A stretch of 46,627 nt of DNA from Arenibacter sp. F20364. Lineage in GTDB: Bacteria > Bacteroidota > Bacteroidia > Flavobacteriales > Flavobacteriaceae. Location: assembly GCF_023015905.1 (NCBI RefSeq), contig NZ_JALKBD010000034.1, positions 1-46,627 of the forward strand, in the 5' to 3' direction. The position numbers and the translations under genes are program-made. The notes below the pieces were generated by a model. The model searched no databases. It worked only from the letters and a program-made list of their open reading frames with translations, and was not told where the DNA came from. Shown here piece after piece: positions 1 through 7,040 of this stretch (positions within the stretch are counted from its first letter, which is position 1; each line of letters opens with the position of its first letter).

Positions 1-95
1 AAGTTTCATTATCGAACCGCCGTATACGAGACCCGTACGTACGGTGGTGTGAGGGGTGCACTCCGTCATTAGATGGCGGAGCCATCCACTCGATT
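1..95 (+). mobile_element. Group II intron, 3' end (domains V and VI)
   Basis: A domain V-like hairpin is formed by ACCGCCGTA (16-24) pairing with TACGGTGGT (40-48). It carries a two-base bulge (CG, 38-39) and an upper stem TACG/CGTA closed by a short loop. Domain VI follows: GAG/CTC at the base, GGGTG/CATCC above it, and a terminal stem CTCCGTCA/TGGCGGAG. An unpaired A at 88 sits 6-7 bases before the likely intron end (94-95), as expected of the lariat branch point. The intron body and any reverse-transcriptase gene are off the left edge. The structure is read directly; the intron subclass cannot be set from this fragment. Confidence 0.85.
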
Positions 96-108
96 GTGTG
101 TTCGTGTT

Positions 109-2865
109 TTATCTAAATGACAGTAAACTTTCCATTTTTTTTCTAAACCAATCAGTTGAAGAAAGTTCCTGCTGTTCCAATTGAAGTTTCGATATAATTG
201 TTCTATCAAATTCAGTTTTTAAACTAAAGGATTTAAGAAATTCTTCGATTTCATCAGATTTCAAGTATTTACAAACGATTTCATCACTCTCTCTAAATTT
301 ATTATCGGGTACTTTAAATTCTTGATAACCATTTCTCGAATTCCTTAATTTTATTAGAATTGAGTCATATTTTGAATTTTTCTGTTTTATAAGTTCTTCA
401 ACATAAAGTTCTTTATTAAAACCTTCCTTATTCAGTTCTTCAATGTTATTTGGATGATATAAATAATTTTCAAAACAGTAATATTCAAGAATTATGTAGT
501 TGCTATATGAATTTTGAATTTTTTTAATCTCATTATCTGTTAAAAAATCTCTGTCTCTGATTCCAAAATGAATTTGATTTGCCACCACTTTAATAAACAC
601 ACTATTGCTATTGTTTTCAGCTATAAAATGAATATTTTCAAAGTTTAAGTTGTTAAAAAAAACAGAATTTTGATTTTCACAATAAATAATTATTTTTTCA
701 TTTACTTCTGGCACATTTAACCTTTCTAGTTCTTTTACTGTATCATCAAATTCTTTTTTTACTTCCTGATATTTGGAAGGGTTGTAGTACTTATTGTGAA
801 TTTGAACTTGTAAGTCATTTATGTATTTAGTTTTACCTATAAATGCTGATTTTATAAATGAGCCAAAGGTTTTTGAACTCTGTTTAAATTCGATTTCGGC
901 TTTATTGATTTGTTCATTAAAATCATTAATACGATTTTTGAGTTGGTCTTTTTTAGTTTTTAAGAATTCTTGCTGTCGTTTAATCTCTTGGATTTTATTT
1001 TTTCTTACAAATTCAAATTCTTTTACAATTTTGCTGTTAGTCTCTTCTCTAAACTCCTCAATTTTCTTTGTTAAAGCACCTATTTCATTCTTCACTAAAT
1101 TTAACTCTCCTGATAAGTTTTCTTTTTTCTCCGTTTCTTCTGATAGTAGCTTTTTAGCAATCTCATATTTTTTAAATAACTCTTCTTTAATTAATTCAGC
1201 ATTTTCCTCAATTGTGTTACTAACTTTAATTTTTTGTCTTAATGCTTTATTTGTTAAAATTTCAGTTACTAGTTCACTATTAAATTTCTCACTGTCTTCA
1301 TACTGGGACATAGACCTTAAAATTTCCATACTTATTTTCTCAGAGTCTCCATCAATTTCTCTGAATAGAAAAGGTAATCTAAAATTCCCAAGAATCGCAT
1401 TTTCAAATTTCTCTGTTCTAGGAATCCAAAATTGAAGCATTGAAATAAACTCATTGGGGTGAAGACAAACACTTATTTTTGTGTTTACGTCATTATATTG
1501 TTTGAATTTGTCGTATTCAAGGAAGCTAAAATCTAGCGTTAAAATCCAATTCTTGACATCTTTGGGTGAATCTATGTAAGTTGGTCTTTTGTCTTTTACG
1601 TAATGCCATAATTGACAATCATGATTGAATTTATCGTATATCTTTTTTTTATTTATTTCCTTTTCCTCATTAGAAAGCCCTTTATATCTATCTGCTTTAT
1701 CATTACGTTCAAAACGATATTCTACTTGTTCAAGCAAATCATCAACTACTCTTTGGTCAGTTGAGTAATTATCCATATTATCTTGCTGAATCTCAAGGCC
1801 TTTTTTTCTGATGTTAACAGTGAAATTATCAAGATAGGGGTCGAAATAATCATCTATATTGAGCATTGTTTGCTTTTCATGACATTTTTGGAAGTATCTT
1901 TTAATTATACCCGAAAAATCATCAGTGTTTTCAGCTGCAATTGCTTGGTTTAGTGATGGTTTTGTTCTTTTTAAATAATCTTTAAATCGTTTTATTAAAT
2001 TCTGAAATTCAAAAATTGTTACTGGAAGTACATAGAATTTCACTTTTACTTTGTTCTTAATCTCATTGATTAATTCGATAAGTGAAAATGCAGCTTCATT
2101 GGAAGGGTTGTCGTGTAAATCAAGTAAAGTGAGTAAAAAATTTGTATCAACAAATATTTTCAGATTAACTTGTGATTTGGATAAGGCATATATTTCTTCT
2201 ACAGCAGATGTATTTAAGTTTGCAGATTCAATAAAAAAATAGGCATTTAATTGGTGTAAAATATAATTTTTTACAAATACATTTTTAAAGTCGAAATAGT
2301 TTAAAAGTAAAGCGTGAACTAATGATTTATTTCCGTTATATCTATTTACAAATTTTTGAAATTGTCCATATTGCTCAATTGAAATAGTATCTTTTCCACT
2401 AATTAATTCATATGTTTTTGCTCCAATTTCTCGAATAAGAGGTATAATTAAGTACTGATTTAAATCATCCCATAATTTCTTTGCTGACGTCTCTGGGTAA
2501 AGTTTATAACAAAGTTCATTAAACCTTTTTTCTGCTTCGAATTCAATCTCTTTTTGTTTTACAAAAGAGGCTTGAAATTCAGAATAGACTTCCTCTGATA
2601 AAATAAATAAATCATCAAAAGCAGGTATTATTTGCCTTTTACTTTTTAAGCTTTCTATTTGAGTGGAAATTCTGTTTTTATCAAAACTGCCATTTAGTTC
2701 TGATTTTAAGTTTTTAAAAATATCACTTTCATTTTGAGGTGAATTTTTATTTACGCCAAAAGTTGAGATAATAATATTTTGAATAGATTTTTCCCACCAA
2801 CCACTTTCATTTAGTTTGACATGATGTACAAGTGAAATTATTTCAGAGGAAAGTATTTTATTCAT
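109..2865 (-). CDS. Large PIN-domain nuclease with coiled coil and C-terminal DUF4435/TOPRIM-like domain
   Basis: A soluble 918-residue protein with no signal peptide. Residues ~235-465 read as a PIN-type RNase domain: a strand ending in FVDTNFLLTLL (D240, N242), a second acidic site near PVTIFEFQNL (E286), a central NHDCQL motif and the typical WILTLDFSFL strand. Residues ~560-690 are Lys/Glu-rich and predicted coiled coil. Residues 725-~815 start with IIIYCENQNS and contain GIRDRDF (D771, D773) and FENYL (E799, N800), the pattern of DUF4435/TOPRIM-like nuclease domains that accompany some OLD-type and defence proteins. PIN domains are metal-dependent ribonucleases; the joint role here is inferred. 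It is the second cargo gene behind the hairpin spacer at 2904-3142, has low GC, and its stop codon lies 14 bases from a group II intron. A defence or toxin-like function is plausible but unproven. Confidence 0.75.
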   Translation of the reverse strand: MNKILSSEIISLVHHVKLNESGWWEKSIQNIIISTFGVNKNSPQNESDIFKNLKSELNGSFDKNRISTQIESLKSKRQIIPAFDDLFILSEEVYSEFQASFVKQKEIEFEAEKRFNELCYKLYPETSAKKLWDDLNQYLIIPLIREIGAKTYELISGKDTISIEQYGQFQKFVNRYNGNKSLVHALLLNYFDFKNVFVKNYILHQLNAYFFIESANLNTSAVEEIYALSKSQVNLKIFVDTNFLLTLLDLHDNPSNEAAFSLIELINEIKNKVKVKFYVLPVTIFEFQNLIKRFKDYLKRTKPSLNQAIAAENTDDFSGIIKRYFQKCHEKQTMLNIDDYFDPYLDNFTVNIRKKGLEIQQDNMDNYSTDQRVVDDLLEQVEYRFERNDKADRYKGLSNEEKEINKKKIYDKFNHDCQLWHYVKDKRPTYIDSPKDVKNWILTLDFSFLEYDKFKQYNDVNTKISVCLHPNEFISMLQFWIPRTEKFENAILGNFRLPFLFREIDGDSEKISMEILRSMSQYEDSEKFNSELVTEILTNKALRQKIKVSNTIEENAELIKEELFKKYEIAKKLLSEETEKKENLSGELNLVKNEIGALTKKIEEFREETNSKIVKEFEFVRKNKIQEIKRQQEFLKTKKDQLKNRINDFNEQINKAEIEFKQSSKTFGSFIKSAFIGKTKYINDLQVQIHNKYYNPSKYQEVKKEFDDTVKELERLNVPEVNEKIIIYCENQNSVFFNNLNFENIHFIAENNSNSVFIKVVANQIHFGIRDRDFLTDNEIKKIQNSYSNYIILEYYCFENYLYHPNNIEELNKEGFNKELYVEELIKQKNSKYDSILIKLRNSRNGYQEFKVPDNKFRESDEIVCKYLKSDEIEEFLKSFSLKTEFDRTIISKLQLEQQELSSTDWFRKKMESLLSFR

Positions 2866-2903
2866 ATTTTATCTTTTATTTAGTCGGTTTTGTACATGAC
2901 ACA

Positions 2904-3142
2904 CAACGGTCAGCGGTATGATTCAGTAGGCGGTAACGGTTTTCCAACCGTTATGGCGCGTGTTTTTGCAACTATCTTTGCTAAATGAAATGGTTTCCAA
3001 TCGTGCTGACACTGTCTTGGTTTAGTTTTGGTTATACAGATTTTTCTTGGTTCTAAGTTATTAATTATTTTACTCTTACACTATCCGTGGAATGGTGCAA
3101 AAACCGTGACACAGCCTATTGATTATACCGCATGTTACCGCC
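2904..3142. repeat. attC-like imperfect palindrome between two cargo genes
   Basis: The 330-base gap between the PIN and Nudix genes is mostly one imperfect palindrome. Matching blocks on the two sides are GCGGTAT (2913-2919) with ATACCGC (3125-3131), TAGGC (2927-2931) with GCCTA (3114-3118), and ACGGTTTT (2936-2943) with AAAACCGT (3100-3107). A second register pairs GGCGGTAAC (2929-2937) with GTTACCGCC (3134-3142) and GTTTTTGCA (2962-2970) with TGCAAAAAC (3096-3104). A further perfect hairpin, TAACGGTT/AACCGTTA, sits at 2934-2953. In the direction of the genes the element starts with ...GTAAC and ends with GTTAC..., the same polarity as the R''(..AAC) and R'(GTT..) ends of integron attC sites. 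The core is not the classical GTTRRRY. That it is a recombination site is inferred from the architecture and the nearby recombinase. Confidence 0.65.
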
Positions 3143-3197
3143 AGTTTATTTTATACGATTAAATTATCATCATCTTTTTTATCACACATAATCCAAA

Positions 3198-3830
3198 CTA
3201 GTCATAGTAAACTGATTTTTCGCCATTTATTACTTTACTATATAATTGTTGAATCTGAGATTTCAATATTCTGTCCTCTGATAATTCAGGTAAGTTATCA
3301 ATCTCAAAGAATGCAACATCCTCAATATCAAATCCCTTTGCAGTTTTGTAATTCTCAAGCTTACATAAGAAAACAATCTTATAAACGTAGAATGGCTGTG
3401 GTGGATGCGGATGATTTCTCTTGTCGTAGATAGCTAGGATTCTTTCGGGTGAAGCAGTCAGCCCAGTTTCTTCTTTGATTTCCTTAATTGCCACTTCTGA
3501 TGGTGTATAGCCAATATCGCCCCAGCCACCAGGTAAAGCCCATTTCCCATCATAAGACTCTTTAACTAATAGAATCTGCTTCAGTTCATTTAATGCAAAA
3601 GCTCTAATATCTACTTTAGGAGTTGGATAATCCTTTTCTGGTTTAATAAATGACCTTAGTGATTCAATTTCTTGAGAAGAAATGTCACTTAACAATTCCA
3701 AACTTATTTCCCTAAGTTCTGTATATCTTTCCTCATCATACTTGTTCTCAGAATATACTAGACCTGCATCTGCAAGACTCTTTATTCTTTTGATAAGGTT
3801 TAATTGTTTTTCTTGTTTTTGAGTACTCAT
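3198..3830 (-). CDS. Nudix hydrolase with Nudix_hydro_N N-terminal domain
   Basis: A 210-residue cytoplasmic protein. Residues ~10-60 (LIKRIKSLADAGLVYSENKY and following) match the helical N-terminal domain PF12535 found ahead of some Nudix domains. The Nudix domain follows from ~75, with the Nudix box at 101-123: GGWGDIGYTPSEVA then KEIKEETGL. The catalytic EExG part is intact (E120, E121), while the position usually held by Glu after the second Gly is Tyr107 and the usual Arg is Lys117, substitutions common in this subgroup. Such enzymes cleave nucleoside diphosphates linked to another moiety; the substrate cannot be read here. The gene is boxed by 16-bp inverted repeats (3133-3148 and 3837-3852) and looks like a single-gene cassette next to the recombinase, read in the same direction. 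Confidence 0.85.
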   Translation of the reverse strand: MSTQKQEKQLNLIKRIKSLADAGLVYSENKYDEERYTELREISLELLSDISSQEIESLRSFIKPEKDYPTPKVDIRAFALNELKQILLVKESYDGKWALPGGWGDIGYTPSEVAIKEIKEETGLTASPERILAIYDKRNHPHPPQPFYVYKIVFLCKLENYKTAKGFDIEDVAFFEIDNLPELSEDRILKSQIQQLYSKVINGEKSVYYD

Positions 3831-3836
3831 TTTCTG

Positions 3837-3852
3837 TAAATTGGCGGTAACA
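3837..3852. repeat. Simple junction site (attI-like) beside the recombinase gene
   Basis: On the minus strand this reads TGTTACCGCCAATTTA. The plus strand at 3133-3148 reads TGTTACCGCCAGTTTA, so the Nudix gene is flanked by 16-bp inverted repeats with one mismatch. The 9-base core GTTACCGCC recurs a third time as the end of the palindromic spacer (2937-2929, minus strand). Unlike that spacer, no second arm is visible here. This is what a recipient site for cassettes would look like beside its recombinase; that role is inferred. Confidence 0.5.
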
Positions 3853-3898
3853 ATTGTATATAATTACTAGTGTGTATATTCCTATTTTGTCTACACCA

Positions 3899-5026
3899 CT
3901 AATCTAGTGGATTTTTTATATTTCTAAAAGTATTTGTAGCTACATGGGTATATATTTCCGTCGTCTTACTGGATCCATGTCCCAATAGCACTTGTATTTG
4001 TCTTAGGTCCACACCAGATTCCAATAGATGCGTCGCGAAACTATGTCGTAAAACATGTGGGGTTACGGATTGTTTTATTTTAGCTTTTATTGCTGCTTCT
4101 TTAACGATTTTAAGTACACTTTGAGCACTGTACCTACCGCCTCTCTGGCCTTCAAACAAATATTCGCGAGGCTTCCACTCCCTAAAATATATACGCAGGT
4201 CTTCCAAAACAGTCTGGGATAAAAGGGTATGTCGGTCTTTATTACCTTTCGAGCCCTGTACTCGGATCAACATACGTTTACTGTCTACATCTGCCAGTTT
4301 TAAGTTTAGCAATTCACTGCGACGGAGACCTGAACTGTACAATAATTTAATGATACACTTATGTTTTATATTATTGGTACTGCCAATTATGGACAGCACT
4401 TCTTCCTTGGAAATAACGGTTGGCAGTTTAGATTCTTTTCTCGGTCGCTCTATCTCATAAAACCGATTGGGCATGCCTAAAACAACCTCATAGTAAAATT
4501 TAATAGCGTTTATACATTGATTGAGATAGGAATTGGAAACATTCCGATGAACAAGTTTTTGTAGGAATGCCCTAATATCGCTTTCGTTTATTGCACTTAG
4601 TTCTTTGTCCTTGTAATGATTTATGAACATTTCGAAAAAGGAAACATAGGTCCGCACAGTACTATTGGCGTACCTTTTAAGTTCCAGTTTTAATAAATAT
4701 TCTTCAGGACATAGTCTGTATTCAGGTATAGGATTTCTTTTCCTGAACCACTCAACATCTACTTTGTCATTATGGGTGTTGATAGGTTTATTTAACAAAA
4801 ACCTGTTGTAATTGATCCAGACGATTCCTTTGAAAGTATTGAAAATTATACTAAGATTGGTCTTGGTATTGGGGATATAGGCCATATTATGTTCCTTGCT
4901 CCATTTTGGATTGGGAAGGCCCTTGACCAATCCTTGTATGAGCTTATCAGGCAAAAATTTAATTCCGATCATCTTTTCATTCCTGATCATCAGATGGTAA
5001 AGCGTTATGGATTTAGCCGGATTCAT
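3899..5026 (-). CDS. Tyrosine recombinase, Xer/IntI-like
   Basis: A 375-residue protein with an extra N-terminal ~95 residues (a GIKFLPDKL...AYIPNTKTNL type region), a SAM-like core-binding domain at ~105-185, and a catalytic domain at ~200-375. All catalytic residues can be placed: R235 (SSGLRRSEL), K260 (QGSKGNKDR), H324 and R327 (TPHVLRHSF), H350 (LLGHGSSKTT) and nucleophile Y359 (EIYTHV). The C-terminus NIKNPLD resembles the end of integron integrases, but the IntI-specific insertion ahead of the HxxR box is absent, so it is closer to Xer-type recombinases. The gene is transcribed toward two cargo genes separated by an attC-like palindrome and starts 64 bases from a divergent zinc-ribbon gene. 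A role in cassette insertion or excision is inferred from this arrangement. Confidence 0.9.
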   Translation of the reverse strand: MNPAKSITLYHLMIRNEKMIGIKFLPDKLIQGLVKGLPNPKWSKEHNMAYIPNTKTNLSIIFNTFKGIVWINYNRFLLNKPINTHNDKVDVEWFRKRNPIPEYRLCPEEYLLKLELKRYANSTVRTYVSFFEMFINHYKDKELSAINESDIRAFLQKLVHRNVSNSYLNQCINAIKFYYEVVLGMPNRFYEIERPRKESKLPTVISKEEVLSIIGSTNNIKHKCIIKLLYSSGLRRSELLNLKLADVDSKRMLIRVQGSKGNKDRHTLLSQTVLEDLRIYFREWKPREYLFEGQRGGRYSAQSVLKIVKEAAIKAKIKQSVTPHVLRHSFATHLLESGVDLRQIQVLLGHGSSKTTEIYTHVATNTFRNIKNPLD

Positions 5027-5055
5027 ATAGCAAGTTTAGTGAAGAATTAGATTTT

Positions 5056-5086
5056 AAACGGTATATTATACCTATAATATACGTTT
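5056..5086. promoter_or_regulatory. Near-perfect palindrome between divergent genes
   Basis: GTATATTATA (5061-5070) and TATAATATAC (5073-5082) are a perfect 10-bp inverted repeat around CC. The symmetry continues as AAACG/GTTT with one extra G on the left. It fills half of the 64-base gap between the recombinase and the zinc-ribbon gene, so it could be a shared operator or overlapping promoters. The symmetry is seen; the function is inferred. Confidence 0.45.
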
Positions 5087-5090
5087 ACAA

Positions 5091-5477
5091 ATGAATAATG
5101 ATAGATCGTGTCCCGTATGTGGTATAGTGGTAAAAGGAAGATCTGACAAGATATTTTGTTCTCCAAAATGTAGATCTATAGACCAATATGAACAACGTCA
5201 GAAAACCGAAACTTTTTATATTAGGGTGGATAGGCAATTGAAAATAAACAGAAAACTACTCAAGAAATATAATAGGTCCGGGATTACTACCATAAGAAAA
5301 TCTGAATTGATCATGGAGGGATTTGACCCCCAATTTTTCACCCATTATTGGAAGAACCAAAAAGGAGATGTCTACCTTTTTGTTTACGAATATGGTTTTT
5401 TGAATAAAAGACATAATGGAAAGGATAAATATATTCTGGTAATCTGGCAGGATTATATGGAATCTTCCCAAAAATAA
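5091..5477 (+). CDS. Small zinc-ribbon protein beside the recombinase
   Basis: A 128-residue soluble protein. The N-terminus has CPVCG (C8, C11) and, 15 residues further on, FCSPKC (C23, C27), a four-cysteine zinc-binding ribbon. The remainder is basic up to ~residue 75, followed by a mixed alpha/beta segment ending in DYMESSQK. I do not recognise a named family with a known function; small proteins of this type occur beside Bacteroidota recombinases. It is divergent from the recombinase across a palindrome, so it may be a DNA-binding regulator or a directionality factor; this is inference only. Confidence 0.7.
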   Translation: MNNDRSCPVCGIVVKGRSDKIFCSPKCRSIDQYEQRQKTETFYIRVDRQLKINRKLLKKYNRSGITTIRKSELIMEGFDPQFFTHYWKNQKGDVYLFVYEYGFLNKRHNGKDKYILVIWQDYMESSQK

Positions 5478-5603
5478 ATATGATTGGCACATTGAACATA
5501 ATAGGGCTTATTTGTCAACCGAAATGGTCAGGAGAACATGGTGCCAAGTTGATTTTTCGCTTTAATTACCGCAACTGTTAAAGGAAGGGTCAACCAAAAG
5601 AGC

Positions 5604-6812
5604 TTATAGCAGAAGTTCGACAGCTTTATCCAAAACATTGCTTCCCAGCTCTTTTAAGTACACTTGGGTCGTGGTCAAATCTTTATGCCCCAAAGATTCG
5701 CCGATAACATCCGTAGCTACTCCTTTTTGTTTTAAACAATTGGCAAAACTATGCCGTGCTACATAACTGGACAAGGATTTTTTTATACCACATAGTCTGG
5801 CTATTTCTTTTAAGTCTCGATTATATTTGGCCAGGGTTTTCTTTTTGCGATGTTCGATCTGGGACGGGGTAAGACCGTCCTTTAATATGATGGGAAATAC
5901 ATATTTAGTGGGCAACGAATGTTGTTGATAATAATCTAGGATTTCTTTTACCGGTGGAAGAATGGTTATAACAAACCTGCCCTTGGTTTTGTTACGAATA
6001 TAAGAAACTGTGGTTGCATCAATATCTTGCCATTTGAGGACCATCATATCCGTATAGTTCATCCCTCTGGTATAGAAGCTGAATACAAAATAATTTCTGG
6101 CATCTGTGAGATGGGGATATTTGGATACGTTGAATTTGATGATTTTGGTTACCTGATCATAGTTCAATGCCTTTTTAATGCCCTTGCCCTTTAGTTTTGA
6201 TATCTTATAGGTCTTGAAAGGATGGTCAATGTCCTTTATGATGTTACGTTCTATGGCCTTATTGTACAAAGCTCTCAAAGTGCGTTGCTTAATGCTGATT
6301 CCTCCATCCGTTCCGCCTCTTGATCTTAGCCATGCTTCATATTTATTCAAAAAGGTATTGGTAATGTCCTGGAACTTTATTTTTCTATGGCCGCAAAAGT
6401 TTTTGACCGATTTCATGGTCTCTTCATACATGGTGGCATTTCCCATTCTTCCTGCGAGTTTCAATTCAGAAACTATTTCTTCCCAAAAAGGAAAAACATT
6501 ATCGTTTGCAGGATTGCTGTCGACCCGGAAGCGCTGACCAAAATCGTCCAAGTTGAAAAATTCTCTTTCAAATTCAAGTTCTGCATAGACCTTTAGTGCC
6601 CGGTCTTTTATTTTCAACAGCAGCCTATTGTTTTGAATGTAGTTGGTATTGTTTTTATTAAAACAACCAGTATGGGTATCCCATTCCCTTTCAGTGCTTT
6701 TAAAAATGGTGTTGAAGTATTTTGTTTTTCTATCTTTAGTGATTCTTAGGCAGACAGGATAAGTGCCATCGGCAAGGCCTTTTTTCCTCAAAACAATCTT
6801 GATACTGGACAT
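5604..6812 (-). CDS. Tyrosine recombinase (conjugative-transposon/phage integrase type)
   Basis: A 402-residue integrase with the usual Bacteroidota layout: an N-terminal arm-binding domain (~1-80, SIKIVLRKKGLADGTYPV), a SAM-like domain (~105-200) and a catalytic domain (~215-402). Catalytic residues are R249 (YTRGMNYTD), K277 (NKTKG), R353 (SYVARHSFA), H376 (ESLGHKDL) and Y385 (TQVYLKEL). The first His of the HxxR box is replaced by Tyr350, normal for this subgroup. Its start lies 152 bases from the partial tRNA-Asp gene, the usual place for the integrase of a tRNA-inserted island. It is quite different from the recombinase at 3899-5026 and is the likely enzyme for element integration. Confidence 0.92.
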   Translation of the reverse strand: MSSIKIVLRKKGLADGTYPVCLRITKDRKTKYFNTIFKSTEREWDTHTGCFNKNNTNYIQNNRLLLKIKDRALKVYAELEFEREFFNLDDFGQRFRVDSNPANDNVFPFWEEIVSELKLAGRMGNATMYEETMKSVKNFCGHRKIKFQDITNTFLNKYEAWLRSRGGTDGGISIKQRTLRALYNKAIERNIIKDIDHPFKTYKISKLKGKGIKKALNYDQVTKIIKFNVSKYPHLTDARNYFVFSFYTRGMNYTDMMVLKWQDIDATTVSYIRNKTKGRFVITILPPVKEILDYYQQHSLPTKYVFPIILKDGLTPSQIEHRKKKTLAKYNRDLKEIARLCGIKKSLSSYVARHSFANCLKQKGVATDVIGESLGHKDLTTTQVYLKELGSNVLDKAVELLL

Positions 6813-6828
6813 AGCATTTAGTTTAATG

Positions 6829-6949
6829 GGTACAACATAGGTACAACAAATTGGATTTTAGAACCATATTTGATGACGACCGATATAAAACTACAAATTA
6901 TAACTAACTGATAATCAATCTAAATGAAAGTTAAAAGCACTAAATGAAA
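6829..6949. repeat. Two pairs of direct repeats beside the att core
   Basis: GGTACAACA occurs at 6829-6837 and 6840-6848 (11-base period, one helical turn). CTAAATGAAA occurs at 6920-6929 and 6940-6949 (20-base period), ending 15 bases before the tRNA core. Paired short direct repeats beside a core site are typical of arm-type sites for tyrosine integrases or their directionality factors. The repeats are read directly; binding is inferred. Confidence 0.5.
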
Positions 6950-6964
6950 TGCAATTTTAATCGT

Positions 6965-7007
6965 CTGTCACGCAGGGGGTCGCGGGTTCGAGTCCCGTCC
7001 GGACCGC
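6965..7007 (+). pseudogene. 3' half of tRNA-Asp(GTC): att site at the element's right end
   Basis: From the anticodon loop onward the sequence is tRNA-like: loop CTGTCAC with anticodon GTC (6965-6971), the 3' anticodon strand GCAGG (6972-6976), variable loop, T stem-loop GCGGG-TTCGAGT-CCCGT (6982-6998), acceptor strand CCGGACC (6999-7005) and discriminator G (7006). No D arm or 5' acceptor strand is present upstream; the sequence there is AT-rich and not tRNA-like. This is the duplicated crossover segment left when an element inserts in the 3' part of a tRNA gene. The intact gene should lie at the other end of the element. Confidence 0.88.
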
Positions 7008-7009
7008 TA

Positions 7010-7040
7010 AAAGCCTTCAACGCAAGTTGAGGGCTTTTTT
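7010..7040 (+). terminator. Rho-independent terminator of the original tRNA-Asp gene
   Basis: A 12-bp stem, AAAGCCTTCAAC (7010-7021) with GTTGAGGGCTTT (7026-7037), has one G.T pair and a GCAA loop, followed by a run of T. It lies directly behind the tRNA fragment and most likely ended the tRNA transcript before the element inserted. Confidence 0.85.

Larger units (their letters stand above)
1..7007. mobile_element. Right-hand part of a tRNA-Asp-integrated element (genomic island)
   Basis: The stretch ends on the right in a partial tRNA-Asp gene, has a tyrosine recombinase gene starting 152 bases inside that site, and carries only mobile-type or cargo genes: two unlike tyrosine recombinases, a group II intron end, a PIN nuclease and a Nudix hydrolase. 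The PIN gene is visibly more AT-rich than the chromosome beyond 7300. The tRNA fragment lies on the + strand with its 3' end facing outward, so the intact tRNA-Asp and the left end of the element should lie beyond position 1. The right boundary is seen in the sequence; that the whole stretch is one element is inferred. Confidence 0.75.

Noticed and set aside
821..1435. 204-residue open frame on the plus strand inside the PIN gene
   Set aside because: It is antisense to a well supported coding region and its Ser/Phe/Leu-rich composition is what the reverse of a Lys/Glu-rich coiled coil gives.
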